Under the pieces are notes generated by a model that was not told where the DNA came from, searched no databases, and worked only from the letters and a program-made list of their open reading frames with translations. Made by a program: the position numbers and the translations under genes. A stretch of DNA of 64,000 nt, taken from assembly GCA_964420455.1 (NCBI GenBank), contig CAYQTO010000002.1, forward strand, positions 1-64,000, written 5' to 3'. Source of the DNA: CAYQTO01 sp964420455. Lineage in GTDB: Bacteria > Sumerlaeota > Sumerlaeia > SLMS01. This document shows, piece after piece, positions 25,905 to 34,638 of this stretch; position 1 is the first letter of the stretch; each line of letters begins with the position of its first letter.

Positions 25905-28085
25905 ATGATGGCACCTTGCGGTTCTGTTCTTGTCCGGCGCCTCGGGGCGGCGCTTGTCGCCATCCCGCTGCTGGCCGGATCCGCCCCCGCCCTCGACGTC
26001 GTCTATGTTGATGCCGACGCCAACAACCCCGACGCCACAGGGACGCAGGTCGACCCCGTCGCCGATGTCGAAACGGCCATGGGCATCGTCAACCCCGGCG
26101 GCGTCGTGACGCTGTCGGCGGGAGTCTATCCCGTCGTTTCGACGATCTTCATTACCACGCCGGTGACGATTCTCGGTCCGCAGGCGAACGTGGATCCGCG
26201 CCAGTTTTCGGACTTGGGTCCCGGCGCCGCGCCGGGCTCGCGAACCGTCGACGACTCCACCACCGAGGCGATCCTCGACGGCACCGGCGCCGGCCGCATC
26301 TTCGAGGTCTTCAGCTCCGACGTCACCATCAACGGACTGTCGTTCCGCAACGCGAGCTCGGGCCCCATCATCGTCAACACCCCGTCCGTGCTCAAGGGCT
26401 TGCCCGTGACCAACAGCAATGTGCGCGTGCTCTGCAATATCTTCCACAGCGGGTCCGGCAAGGCGATCCGCTTCGAATACGTGAACGGCGGCGAGATCTC
26501 CTACAACTATCTGAACGGATTCGGCGGGGGTGGGATCCGGTTGGAGACCGCCACAAGCAATATCGACGTCGAGTTCAACGAAATCGCCAACATCACCGGC
26601 AACCGCCCCGGCATCCTCGTCGACGACGAGAACCCCGCGATGGGTACGGACTTCAACATCGCAGTCATCGGCAACTGGCTGTACTCGATCGACAGCGATG
26701 CGATCCGGGTGGGCGCCCAGCTCAACGCGGACAAGGGAGCGGACATTGGTCGCGACATGAATGTCCTCCTCGCGGAAAACGTGATCGGCGTGAACCCCGC
26801 AGAAGATACCAAGCTGATCCTGATTCCCGAATCCGAGATCGGTGGCGCCGGCATCATGTTCAACGCGGATCAGTCGATCATCCACGACAACTACATCACC
26901 GGCGTTTCAACAAGCGGGCTCTTTCCCGGTGGTCTGGTCCTCCCCGATTTCGCCACGGGTGTGACCATTACCCGAAACACCTTCGAGAGGATTATCTTTC
27001 CGACGTTGAGCGTCGGCGGGGCGATCACTCTCGGCACTGGCGGTTTCAGCAGCGATGCAGGCTTGGGTGTTCTCATCGTCGACAACACCTTCATCGAGAA
27101 TGCGCCGGCCATCAATCTTGGGCCCTATTACGGGCCTGTGACCATCTTCCATAACAACTTCGTCAATAACGCTCCTGCTTTCGCTGTGTACAACGAGACG
27201 CAGGTCGGCATCACCGACAACCGCTTCGAACTGACCGCTCCCCCGGTGCCCGTCCCGATTAAGGGCATCAACGGGGTGACTGGCGCCATTCCCGAACCCG
27301 TTCACGTTCAGGCCTACCTCGAGGAGTCCGTTGGCGGCCCCGGCTACCAGGTCGCCTTCCTCGGCAACGAGGTCCACAGCGGCACCGTCTTCACTGATTC
27401 CTCCGACCCGCTCATCCCGCTTAAGGGGATCGATGAACCAGTCATTATGGTCCAACGAAACTGGTACGCGATGGCCTTCGATCCGGATTTCGATGGCAAC
27501 GGCATCATCGATGGCCTCGAGGTTCCCCAGTCGCTGCCCACCTCGGCTGTGCCGACAACCGAGACCCTGGTCGTCGCCCAACTGGACCGCGACGCCGACG
27601 GCAGGACCGACGCCGCCGAACTGGCCGGCTTCTATGGAACCGCCTTCAACGTCTCTGACTCCGACGATGATGGTATCCCCGACGGCGCCCTCCCCGATTT
27701 CGGCATGCCGACCACACCGACCATGGTAATCATCAAGAGCACCCCCGGCCTCCCCCCAATCGAAGACTTTGTCATCGACGAGGACAACGACGGCGACACC
27801 TTCCCCGACTGGTACGAGGTCGCCCGCTTTACCGACCCGTCCGACCCCGATGACTTCCCGACGCTCGGCGACATCGCGGTGAACGACGCCGTGGACCTGG
27901 CCGATGCGGTGCTCGCCCTCCAGCTCCTCAACGGCTCCCAGCCGCTGACGCTCGCCACGAGCGCCAATATCACGGCACTCTCCGTCACGCCCGACGGCCT
28001 CCTCTCCCTCAACAACCCCCTCCAGATCCTCCGCTACAGCGCCCTCATCCGTGCCGGGCTCCCCGCCCTTCCCGGCATCAACTGA
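25905..28085 (+). CDS. Secreted right-handed beta-helix protein, second of a tandem pair
   Basis: 726 residues from the ATG at 25905 (ACGGAG ribosome-binding site; a second ATG is at 25908). The architecture matches the preceding gene: signal peptide (LVAIPLLAGSAPA), DUF1565-like VVYVDADANNPDATGTQVDPV, a nearly shared segment VTILGPQANVDPRQFSDLGP, a beta-helix, Asp-rich calcium-binding repeats (DGNGIIDGLE, DRDADGRTDAAE, DSDDDGIPDG), and the tail DLADAVLALQLLNG then LNNPLQILRYSALIRAG. Conserved ends with a diverged middle indicate an old tandem duplication rather than a recent copy. It probably acts at the cell surface; the ligand is unknown. Confidence 0.85.
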   Translation: MMAPCGSVLVRRLGAALVAIPLLAGSAPALDVVYVDADANNPDATGTQVDPVADVETAMGIVNPGGVVTLSAGVYPVVSTIFITTPVTILGPQANVDPRQFSDLGPGAAPGSRTVDDSTTEAILDGTGAGRIFEVFSSDVTINGLSFRNASSGPIIVNTPSVLKGLPVTNSNVRVLCNIFHSGSGKAIRFEYVNGGEISYNYLNGFGGGGIRLETATSNIDVEFNEIANITGNRPGILVDDENPAMGTDFNIAVIGNWLYSIDSDAIRVGAQLNADKGADIGRDMNVLLAENVIGVNPAEDTKLILIPESEIGGAGIMFNADQSIIHDNYITGVSTSGLFPGGLVLPDFATGVTITRNTFERIIFPTLSVGGAITLGTGGFSSDAGLGVLIVDNTFIENAPAINLGPYYGPVTIFHNNFVNNAPAFAVYNETQVGITDNRFELTAPPVPVPIKGINGVTGAIPEPVHVQAYLEESVGGPGYQVAFLGNEVHSGTVFTDSSDPLIPLKGIDEPVIMVQRNWYAMAFDPDFDGNGIIDGLEVPQSLPTSAVPTTETLVVAQLDRDADGRTDAAELAGFYGTAFNVSDSDDDGIPDGALPDFGMPTTPTMVIIKSTPGLPPIEDFVIDEDNDGDTFPDWYEVARFTDPSDPDDFPTLGDIAVNDAVDLADAVLALQLLNGSQPLTLATSANITALSVTPDGLLSLNNPLQILRYSALIRAGLPALPGIN

Positions 28086-28112
28086 CACTCCCCGCCAACA
28101 ACGAGGAAAACC

Positions 28113-28147
28113 AACCGGGGGGAGCCGACGGCTCCCCCCGGTTTTCG
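28113..28147. terminator. Bidirectional terminator between convergent genes
   Basis: A perfect 14-bp stem (AACCGGGGGGAGCC at 28113-28126, GGCTCCCCCCGGTT at 28130-28143) with a GAC loop. T-rich sequence follows on the plus strand (TTCG) and the matching A-run precedes it (GAGGAAAA), giving Ts on the minus strand too. It sits between the beta-helix stop and the stop of the small minus-strand gene. Confidence 0.88.
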
Positions 28148-28148
28148 T

Positions 28149-28316
28149 TCAACCCCGCCCAATCAGGAAATACACGATCACGCCGATCAAAGGAAAGATC
28201 GTGACCACGACGATCCAGACCGCCTTCATGAGTGGGGTCATGGGCCGCTGGATGATGTCGATCAGGGCGGCAAGCCAGATGATCAGGAGAACGACGCTGA
28301 CGATGGTGGTGAGCAT
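28149..28316 (-). CDS. Small PLDc_N-type membrane protein (55 residues)
   Basis: Too short for most gene callers. The ATG at 28316 has a GGAG site 7 bases upstream. The protein starts MLTTIVSVVLLIIWLAALID, continues IIQRPMTPLMKAVWIVVVTI, and ends FPLIGVIVYFLIGRG. Two transmembrane helices flank a short basic loop, and the ending PxxGxxxYFxxGR is the hallmark of the phospholipase-D-nuclease N-terminal (PLDc_N) family. Stand-alone copies are common in bacteria and have no proven function. It shares a bidirectional terminator with the beta-helix gene. Confidence 0.85.
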   Translation of the reverse strand: MLTTIVSVVLLIIWLAALIDIIQRPMTPLMKAVWIVVVTIFPLIGVIVYFLIGRG

Positions 28317-28469
28317 GAGAATCTCCGCATGGTGGAATCAGTCACGAATGAGCAAGTGCTCATTTTCCTGATTGCCAAGAGAAATTGTTGTTCGGAGGGG
28401 GCAGCCCTTCCGTCCGGCGGCTGAGATTCTCCTCGTTCCCTCCAACCGCACAGCCCCAGGATCCCCGCC

Positions 28470-29282
28470 ATGGCAATTCGGTACTTCATCGATCTGGACT
28501 GCACGCCGCGGCGCGAACTCGGGGCCGACGGCATCATGGACCGGCTGATGGCGGCGGAGCGGGCCTCCATCCTTCGCGAGCAGTTTCACGAAACGGCGCC
28601 GGGAGTGGCCGACACCGACATCCGGTTCACCGAACGTGTCCTCACGGGGGACGACGGCGAGGAGGAGCGCCAGCGCTCGGTTGCCGACCTGTTGCGCGAG
28701 GCCGCTCCCCTCGCAAACTACCAGCATCACTGCGAGAGCTGCCCGGCGACGTTTCCTGGAATGCCCTTCGGGTGCGCGGGGGCGGTGGGGCTGCCGATTA
28801 CGGCGGCGGGCGAGCGATGGCTCCTGGATCAGCTTGGGCCGGAGGGCTCCCATGCCGAGGCGCTCCTTCTCCAAACCAAGGAAGCGTTCGGCTACGGCGG
28901 GAATCCGCTGTTGGCGAATTGGCGGCGGGCGGGCATCCTGGAGGGTAGGGAACCGGCGGTGGCGGAATGCGCCGGCGGGCTGCTGACGAGCGAGGACCTC
29001 CTCGAGGACCTGTTCCTAACGGGCGGACTGCCGCCGGCCCGTGGCCTCGGGGTGCTCCTGCTCCTTGGGGCGATTCGCGCGGAGGATGGCCGGGATCGCG
29101 ATGCTCTCATGGAGGCTCTCGAACGGGTGGCCGCGACACAGGACAAGACAGGCGCCCCGATGATCACCTTTGCCCTTGGGCGGGACCCGGACGATGATCC
29201 CACGATCCGGGATTTCAAGGAGCTCCTTTTCGCCCTCTACCGGGCGTTTACCCTTCAGGCGACGCTGGCGATCCGGTTGTGA
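28470..29282 (+). CDS. Cytoplasmic protein of unknown function with a cysteine cluster
   Basis: 270 residues from the ATG at 28470. No signal peptide or membrane segment. Residues about 87-105 carry HHCESCPATFPGMPFGC, a CxxC plus a further Cys and two His that could bind zinc or another metal. The remainder is helical, with a hydrophobic RGLGVLLLLGAIRAEDGRD and a helical C-terminus. I do not recognise a family. It lies 94 bases before lon, on the same strand. Confidence 0.7.
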   Translation: MAIRYFIDLDCTPRRELGADGIMDRLMAAERASILREQFHETAPGVADTDIRFTERVLTGDDGEEERQRSVADLLREAAPLANYQHHCESCPATFPGMPFGCAGAVGLPITAAGERWLLDQLGPEGSHAEALLLQTKEAFGYGGNPLLANWRRAGILEGREPAVAECAGGLLTSEDLLEDLFLTGGLPPARGLGVLLLLGAIRAEDGRDRDALMEALERVAATQDKTGAPMITFALGRDPDDDPTIRDFKELLFALYRAFTLQATLAIRL

Positions 29283-29375
29283 ACCCCCACGGGCACGCTC
29301 CGTTGGCATGGAATTCCCTCAGACAATCACGCTCAAGGACGGAGCCACGAGTTCCGGTCCCCCCACGGAGGCAAG

Positions 29376-31868
29376 GTGATCCCAGATTCCAGTAACGTCA
29401 CATCCGGCCCGTTTCCCCAGGATCCCGGCCAGCCCACCGAGCTCCCCGCGGAGATTCCCATTCTCCCCCTCGATGGGATGGTCATTTTTCCGCTGATGAT
29501 CGCGCCGATCGTGATCTCGGACGAGAAGGCGAAGCAGCCGATCGAGGATTCGATGCGGGGCGATCGGATGGTGGCCATCTTTCATCCGGTGGAGCAGGAG
29601 CCCGACGTGGCGGGCGGCAACGGGCATCAGGGGGAAACACCGGAGTACCGACTGTTTCCCGTGGGCACGTTGTGCAACGTCTTGCGCATGCTGCGAATTC
29701 CGGACGGTTCGGTGCGGCTGCTGCTGCATGGCATCTGCCGCGTGCGGCTGGGGGAGCTGACGGGGACGGACCCTTATCTGAAGGGCCGCCTGGAGGTCGT
29801 CACGGACGAGGAGGGGCCGCAAGGCGACCTCGAAGTCGAGGCGATGATGAAGCTGACAATCGACCACCTGCAGCGGGCGATCAATCTGGGGGCGTTGTCG
29901 GAGGAGCTGGCGGTCGCGGCGATGAACGTGGAGGACCCGGGCAAGCTGGCGGACCTGGTGGCGTCGAACCTGCCGGTGAAGCCACAGGACCTGCTGCCGA
30001 TTCTGGCGGAGCAAAACGCGAAGGAGCGGCTCCGCAAAATGCAGCACGTGCTCGGTCGCGAGGTCCACGTGCTGGAGATCGGCAACCGGATCAACGACGA
30101 GGTCCGCGACGAGGTGGACAAGACGCAGCGATCGTTCTTCCTGCAGCAACAGTTGAAGGCGATCCGGCGCGAGCTGGGGGAGGCGGACCCTCAGGAGGCG
30201 GAGATCGAGGAACTGGCCCGGCGGGTCCGGGAAACGGAAATGCCGGAGCGGGCGCGCCGCACGGCGGAAAAGGAACTCGGCCGGCTCCAGTCCATGCCCA
30301 CCGCCGCCGCCGAGTACGGAGTCATCCGGGCCTACCTCGAATGGATCCTGGACCTCCCCTGGTTCGTCTCCAGCGACGACCACATCGACATCTACGAGGC
30401 AAAGCGCATCCTCGACGAGGACCACTACGGGCTTGAGGAGATCAAGGACCGCATCCTCGAGTATCTGAGCGTGATCCGGCTGAAGCAGGGGAACCTGAAG
30501 GGGCCGATCCTTTGCTTCGTGGGCCCGCCGGGGGTGGGCAAGACGTCGCTGGGGCGGTCGATCGCTCGCGCCACCGGGCGGAACTTCCAGAACTTCTCCC
30601 TCGGCGGCATGCGGGACGAGGCCGAGATCCGCGGCCACCGACGGACCTACGTCGGCGCCATGCCCGGCCGCATCGTCAAGGCCCTCAAGGAGTCCGGAAC
30701 CAACAACCCGCTCATCATGCTCGACGAGGTCGACAAGCTCGGGAGCGACTTCCGCGGCGACCCCGCCTCCGCCCTCCTCGAGGTCCTCGACCCCGAGCAG
30801 AACTTCCACTTCACCGACCACTACATGGACATGCCCGTGGATCTTTCGCGGGTGATGTTCGTCACGACGGCGAACACCCTCGACACGATCCCCGGCCCGC
30901 TCCGCGACCGCATGGAGATCATCCGCCTTCCGGGATATACGGACATCGAGAAGGAGGAGATCGCGCGGCGTTACCTGATCCCCCGCGAAATGGACCACAC
31001 GGGGATCAAGCGCTCGCACCTGTCGATCAGCCCGGGGGCATTGCGGCGGATCATCGGTGACTATACGGCGGAGGCGGGGGTGCGAAACCTCCAGCGCGAG
31101 ATCTCGAAGCTTTGCCGCAAGACGGCGCGGCGCCTCGCCGAGGCCCAGTCCGCCGAGGAGGCAACCACGCAGAACGGCAGCGACGCACCCAAGGGGAGGA
31201 AGACCACCCGCCGGCGCGCCAGTCGGACACCGGCCTCCTTCGCCAAGTTGAAGGTGACCCCGGGCAACCTCGAGGAGTTCCTCGGGCCCAAGCGCGCCTT
31301 CCAGGAGGTGGCGGAACGCATGGGCCAGCCGGGCATCGCCATCGGACTGGCGTGGACGGCGTACGGCGGGGCGATCCTGTTCATCGAGGCCGCGCGGTAC
31401 CCCGGCGAGGGACGCCTCCGGCTGACAGGTCAGCTCGGTGAAGTCATGAAGGAATCGGCCCAGGCGGCGCTGACCTACCTCCGGGCGACGGCGGAGCGCT
31501 ACCGGATCACCGAGGAGGCGTTCCGCACGTCCGACTTCCATGTCCACGTGCCCGCCGGCGCCACGCCCAAGGATGGCCCCAGCGCCGGCACTGCCATCGC
31601 CGTCGCCCTTGCGAGCCTTCTGACAAACCGCTCCGTGCGCGACTTCATCGCCATGAGCGGCGAGATCACCCTGCGGGGCAACGTGATGCCCGTCGGCGGG
31701 ATCAAGGAGAAGTGTCTCGCCGCCCATCGCGCCGGCATCCGCGAGGTGTTCCTCCCGGAACACAACGAGGGAGACTTCCGCGAGGTGCCGGAGCAGATTC
31801 GCGAGGCATTGAAGGTGCGCTTTCTGCCGGACGTGGGGGCGTATATCGAGGCGGCGCTTCGGGGCTGA
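29376..31868 (+). CDS. lon: ATP-dependent protease Lon
   Basis: 830 residues starting at GTG 29376 (GGAGG site 7 bases upstream). An N-terminal substrate-binding domain opens ILPLDGMVIFPLMIAPI. A coiled linker region follows (to about 300), then the AAA+ module with GPPGVGKTSLGRS and LIMLDEVDKLGSDF. The proteolytic domain has the catalytic Ser736 in DGPSAGTA and Lys in GGIKEK. A low-complexity insert (QNGSDAPKGRKTTRRR) sits between the AAA+ lid and the protease domain, where other Lon proteins have only a short linker. Lon degrades misfolded and regulatory proteins in the cytosol. Confidence 0.96.
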   Translation: MIPDSSNVTSGPFPQDPGQPTELPAEIPILPLDGMVIFPLMIAPIVISDEKAKQPIEDSMRGDRMVAIFHPVEQEPDVAGGNGHQGETPEYRLFPVGTLCNVLRMLRIPDGSVRLLLHGICRVRLGELTGTDPYLKGRLEVVTDEEGPQGDLEVEAMMKLTIDHLQRAINLGALSEELAVAAMNVEDPGKLADLVASNLPVKPQDLLPILAEQNAKERLRKMQHVLGREVHVLEIGNRINDEVRDEVDKTQRSFFLQQQLKAIRRELGEADPQEAEIEELARRVRETEMPERARRTAEKELGRLQSMPTAAAEYGVIRAYLEWILDLPWFVSSDDHIDIYEAKRILDEDHYGLEEIKDRILEYLSVIRLKQGNLKGPILCFVGPPGVGKTSLGRSIARATGRNFQNFSLGGMRDEAEIRGHRRTYVGAMPGRIVKALKESGTNNPLIMLDEVDKLGSDFRGDPASALLEVLDPEQNFHFTDHYMDMPVDLSRVMFVTTANTLDTIPGPLRDRMEIIRLPGYTDIEKEEIARRYLIPREMDHTGIKRSHLSISPGALRRIIGDYTAEAGVRNLQREISKLCRKTARRLAEAQSAEEATTQNGSDAPKGRKTTRRRASRTPASFAKLKVTPGNLEEFLGPKRAFQEVAERMGQPGIAIGLAWTAYGGAILFIEAARYPGEGRLRLTGQLGEVMKESAQAALTYLRATAERYRITEEAFRTSDFHVHVPAGATPKDGPSAGTAIAVALASLLTNRSVRDFIAMSGEITLRGNVMPVGGIKEKCLAAHRAGIREVFLPEHNEGDFREVPEQIREALKVRFLPDVGAYIEAALRG

Positions 31869-31881
31869 GGCACAGACGATC

Positions 31882-32682
31882 ATGCTCTTTGATTCGCACT
31901 GCCACCTGCACGACCGAAAGTTCGATGGGGACCGCGGCGACGCGGTGGCACGGGCGCGGGAGGCCGGCGTGGGGGCGATCCTCACGCTTGGAGACACGAT
32001 CGCGGCGAGCCGGGCCGCGCTGGCCCTCGCCCGCGAGGTGCCCGAGGTCCATGCCGCCGCCGGTATCCATCCTTCCGCCGCCGCCAGCTGGTGCGACGAA
32101 ACCGAGGCGGACCTCCGCGCGCTCCTCGCCGAGCCCGAGGTCGTCGTCCTCGGCGAAATCGGCCTCGACCACTACTGGGACACACGGCCCGAGACCCTCG
32201 CCCGTCAGGAAAAGGCTTTCCGCGCCCAGTTGCGCCTTGCAGACGAACTCGGCCTCGCCGTCTCGATCCACAGCCGCGAGTCGAACGCCGACGTGTTGCG
32301 CGTGCTCGAGGAGGAGGACGGCTCTGCGGCCGGCGGGGTTCTCCATTCGTTCGTCGGCTCCTGGGACGAGGCGCGCCGCGGGCTCGAGATGGGCTTCTTC
32401 CTTGGGGTTGGCGGGATTGCCACGTTTCCGAAGTCGAGCGATTTGCGGGAAGTGCTTCGCCAGGCGGGCCTCGACCGGCTGCTGATCGAGACCGACGCGC
32501 CCTACCTCGCCCCCCAGCCCCGCCGCGGCCGCCGCAACGAGCCCGCCCACGTGCGTCATGTGGCCGAGATGCTCGCGGAACTGTTCGACACCACCATCGA
32601 CGCGGTCGCCGACGCGACCACGGCCAACGCCGTCCGCGCCTTTCGCCTCGATCCCATTCCCTCCCGGACCCCCCCGCCATGA
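31882..32682 (+). CDS. TatD-family metal-dependent hydrolase
   Basis: 266 residues, typical of the family. Metal ligands and conserved blocks are all visible: DSHCHLHD at the start, AAGIHPS, GEIGLDHYWD, SIHSRES, LHSFVGS and ETDAPYLAPQP. TatD proteins are exonucleases or hydrolases associated with DNA repair and degradation. The gene begins 13 bases after lon and ends in an ATGA overlap with the esterase gene, so lon, tatD-like and esterase are probably co-transcribed. The precise substrate remains open. Confidence 0.92.
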   Translation: MLFDSHCHLHDRKFDGDRGDAVARAREAGVGAILTLGDTIAASRAALALAREVPEVHAAAGIHPSAAASWCDETEADLRALLAEPEVVVLGEIGLDHYWDTRPETLARQEKAFRAQLRLADELGLAVSIHSRESNADVLRVLEEEDGSAAGGVLHSFVGSWDEARRGLEMGFFLGVGGIATFPKSSDLREVLRQAGLDRLLIETDAPYLAPQPRRGRRNEPAHVRHVAEMLAELFDTTIDAVADATTANAVRAFRLDPIPSRTPPP

Positions 32683-33503
32683 TCCGCGTCGAAACGTTCG
32701 ACTCCGCCCTCCTCGGGCGAAAGCGCAAGCTGCGCGTCTATACGCCGCCGGGCCTCGCGCCCGATGGCGTTGCGCCCCTCCTGATCCAGCAGGACGGCCA
32801 GCTGGCCTTCACCGACCGCGACGACGATCTCCCATTCGGGTCCTGGCGTCTCGACGCCTGGATCGCACGACTCGCGGCCGGGGGCACCATCCGCCCGCCG
32901 GTTGTCGTCGGCGTCGACAACTCGCCCGCACGCATGAAGGAGTACTTCCCGGTGACGGAGGAGTTCGCGACCTACGAGCGGTTCCTCCACGAGGAGGTCC
33001 TGCCCTGGGCGCGCACGAACCTGCCCGTCTCGCCGGATGGCCCCGTTGCCCTCATGGGCAGCAGCATGGGCGGGCTCGTGAGCTTTGCCCTGGCGATGAA
33101 CCGGCCCGACGTCTTTTCCGCCGCGGCGTGCCTCTCGCCCTGGTTCGAATACGAGAACAACCGGACGATTCATGAGTACCTCCGGCCGATGACCTCAAAG
33201 CCGGCTGTGCGCCTCTACATGGATTCGGGGATCCAGGACTGGCGGGACCTTGACGACGGGCACCGGGGGATGCGCCTCGCGCGGCTCGAGTTGCTCCGCC
33301 TCGGCTTCGAGGAGGGTCGCGATTTCGACTGGATGGTCGACACCTGGTTTCCGACGGAGGCGGACCTGGAGGACTCGGTGGTGAAGGAGGACAAGCGAGG
33401 CCAGGCCCGAACAAACCAGCATAACGAGTTTCAATGGTCGCGGCGGCTGGCGCGTCCGCTGATGTTTCTCTTCGGCCCGGGCGAGGGGGCTTCGTCCGGC
33501 TAA
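32679..33503 (+). CDS. Esterase of the D-type (PF00756-like) alpha/beta hydrolase family
   Basis: 274 residues. Catalytic Ser is in GSSMGGLVSF (about residue 128), and the acid and His are likely in MDSGIQDW and TNQHNEFQWSRRL, the typical place for GGH..W in these enzymes. The N-terminal half, RKLRVYTPPGLAPDG and LLIQQDGQ, is the usual strand start. There is no signal peptide. Relatives hydrolyse small esters, mycolyl esters or siderophore esters. The start overlaps the TatD stop (ATGA). Confidence 0.85.
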   Translation: MIRVETFDSALLGRKRKLRVYTPPGLAPDGVAPLLIQQDGQLAFTDRDDDLPFGSWRLDAWIARLAAGGTIRPPVVVGVDNSPARMKEYFPVTEEFATYERFLHEEVLPWARTNLPVSPDGPVALMGSSMGGLVSFALAMNRPDVFSAAACLSPWFEYENNRTIHEYLRPMTSKPAVRLYMDSGIQDWRDLDDGHRGMRLARLELLRLGFEEGRDFDWMVDTWFPTEADLEDSVVKEDKRGQARTNQHNEFQWSRRLARPLMFLFGPGEGASSG

Positions 33504-33595
33504 ACCTTGCCGCCGCCGGGCGGGTCGGATGGCACGGAAAACCATGCCGGCACCCGCCTTTGGCGGGGCGCACTCCTGAAAAGGAAGCCACCACC

Positions 33596-34534
33596 ATGAC
33601 CCGCCTTGTTTCCATTGCCACCATCGCCTTGGCGCTCGCGACGGCGGCGGCCTTCGCCCCGTCCGTCGTGGCGCAAATCAACAACCGGATCGAACGGTCC
33701 TACCTCGGGAGCGAACTGGTTCCCCGGGGGGGGAGCGGCTATCTCGGGGTTCAGGTTTCCGATGGCTATGTGAACGCCGGAACGAGCGAGGAGCCGGACC
33801 CCACCTGGGGGGCGCAGATCGACCGCGTGCTGGAGGAGACCCCGGCCGCCCGGGCTGGTCTCCAGGCTGGCGACCTCGTGCTGCGGGTGAATGAGGAGAC
33901 CATCCGCAGCGCCCGCGATCTGACGATGGCCATCGGGCGCATGGACGCCGGCGAGCAGGCCGGCCTGTTGGTCCTCCGCGACGGCGAGGGGGTGACCCTG
34001 ACGGTGGAACTCGCCGAGCGCCCGGCCGCGCAACCTCCCGCCAGCGGAACCCGCATGCGCCGCGGTGCCGACCCGTTAATGATGCCTTCCGGCGTCACCG
34101 GCGACCCCTTCGCCGAGATGGAACGCCAGCTCGAGGAAATGCAGGAAAACATGCTCCGATTCCGCAGCCAGTTTTCAAACCTTCAGATGGATGACGGCGC
34201 GATGACGCGGATGAAGGCGCGGAGCACGCAGGTAACGACGCTGGTGCACGACTCGGCCGCGGGGTTGGCGCTGCAAAGCCTGACGCCGCAGTTGCGAATG
34301 TTTTTTGGCGCGGGTGAGGACGAGGGGGTGCTGGTGGCAACGGTGGAGTCCGGGTCCCCCGCCGAGACCGCGGGCCTGCGCGCCGGCGACGTCATCGTCG
34401 AGGTTGCCGGTCTCACCGTCGACGATCCCACCCTCGCGCAGAACCTCATCGCCAACCCGGAGGCCCCCGAGGTGGAGGTGACCTATCTGCGCGGGGGCGA
34501 GGAGCAGACCGCGCTCCTCGCGCTCAACGAGTAA
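33596..34534 (+). CDS. Exported protein with two PDZ domains
   Basis: 312 residues from the ATG at 33596 (AAAAGGAAG site). The signal peptide (TIALALATAAAFAPSVVA) is cut before QINNR. The first PDZ (about 45-145) has SGYLGVQVSDG, AARAGLQAGDLVLRVNEETI and TVELAER. The second (about 225-312) has GVLVATVESGSPAETAGLRAGDVIVEVAGL. No protease domain is attached, so it is likely a periplasmic scaffold or adaptor, perhaps for HtrA-like or C-terminal proteases. It precedes the kinase gene by about 105 bases on the same strand. Confidence 0.85.
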   Translation: MTRLVSIATIALALATAAAFAPSVVAQINNRIERSYLGSELVPRGGSGYLGVQVSDGYVNAGTSEEPDPTWGAQIDRVLEETPAARAGLQAGDLVLRVNEETIRSARDLTMAIGRMDAGEQAGLLVLRDGEGVTLTVELAERPAAQPPASGTRMRRGADPLMMPSGVTGDPFAEMERQLEEMQENMLRFRSQFSNLQMDDGAMTRMKARSTQVTTLVHDSAAGLALQSLTPQLRMFFGAGEDEGVLVATVESGSPAETAGLRAGDVIVEVAGLTVDDPTLAQNLIANPEAPEVEVTYLRGGEEQTALLALNE

Positions 34535-34638
34535 TCGGGGTCGCCGTCCTCCCGGTCGCGTCCTTTGGGCCTTGTAACCCGGGGGGCCCCGCGCCAGACT
34601 TGGCGCGCCGTCCGGGCCCGAAGGGATAACCATCACGC

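Noticed and set aside
29319..31997. 892-residue minus-strand open frame opposite lon
   Set aside because: Antisense of an unmistakable Lon protease.
33562..33576. CCCGCC-TTT-GGCGGG hairpin before the PDZ protein gene
   Set aside because: Short stem without a following T-run; chance hairpins are common at this GC content.
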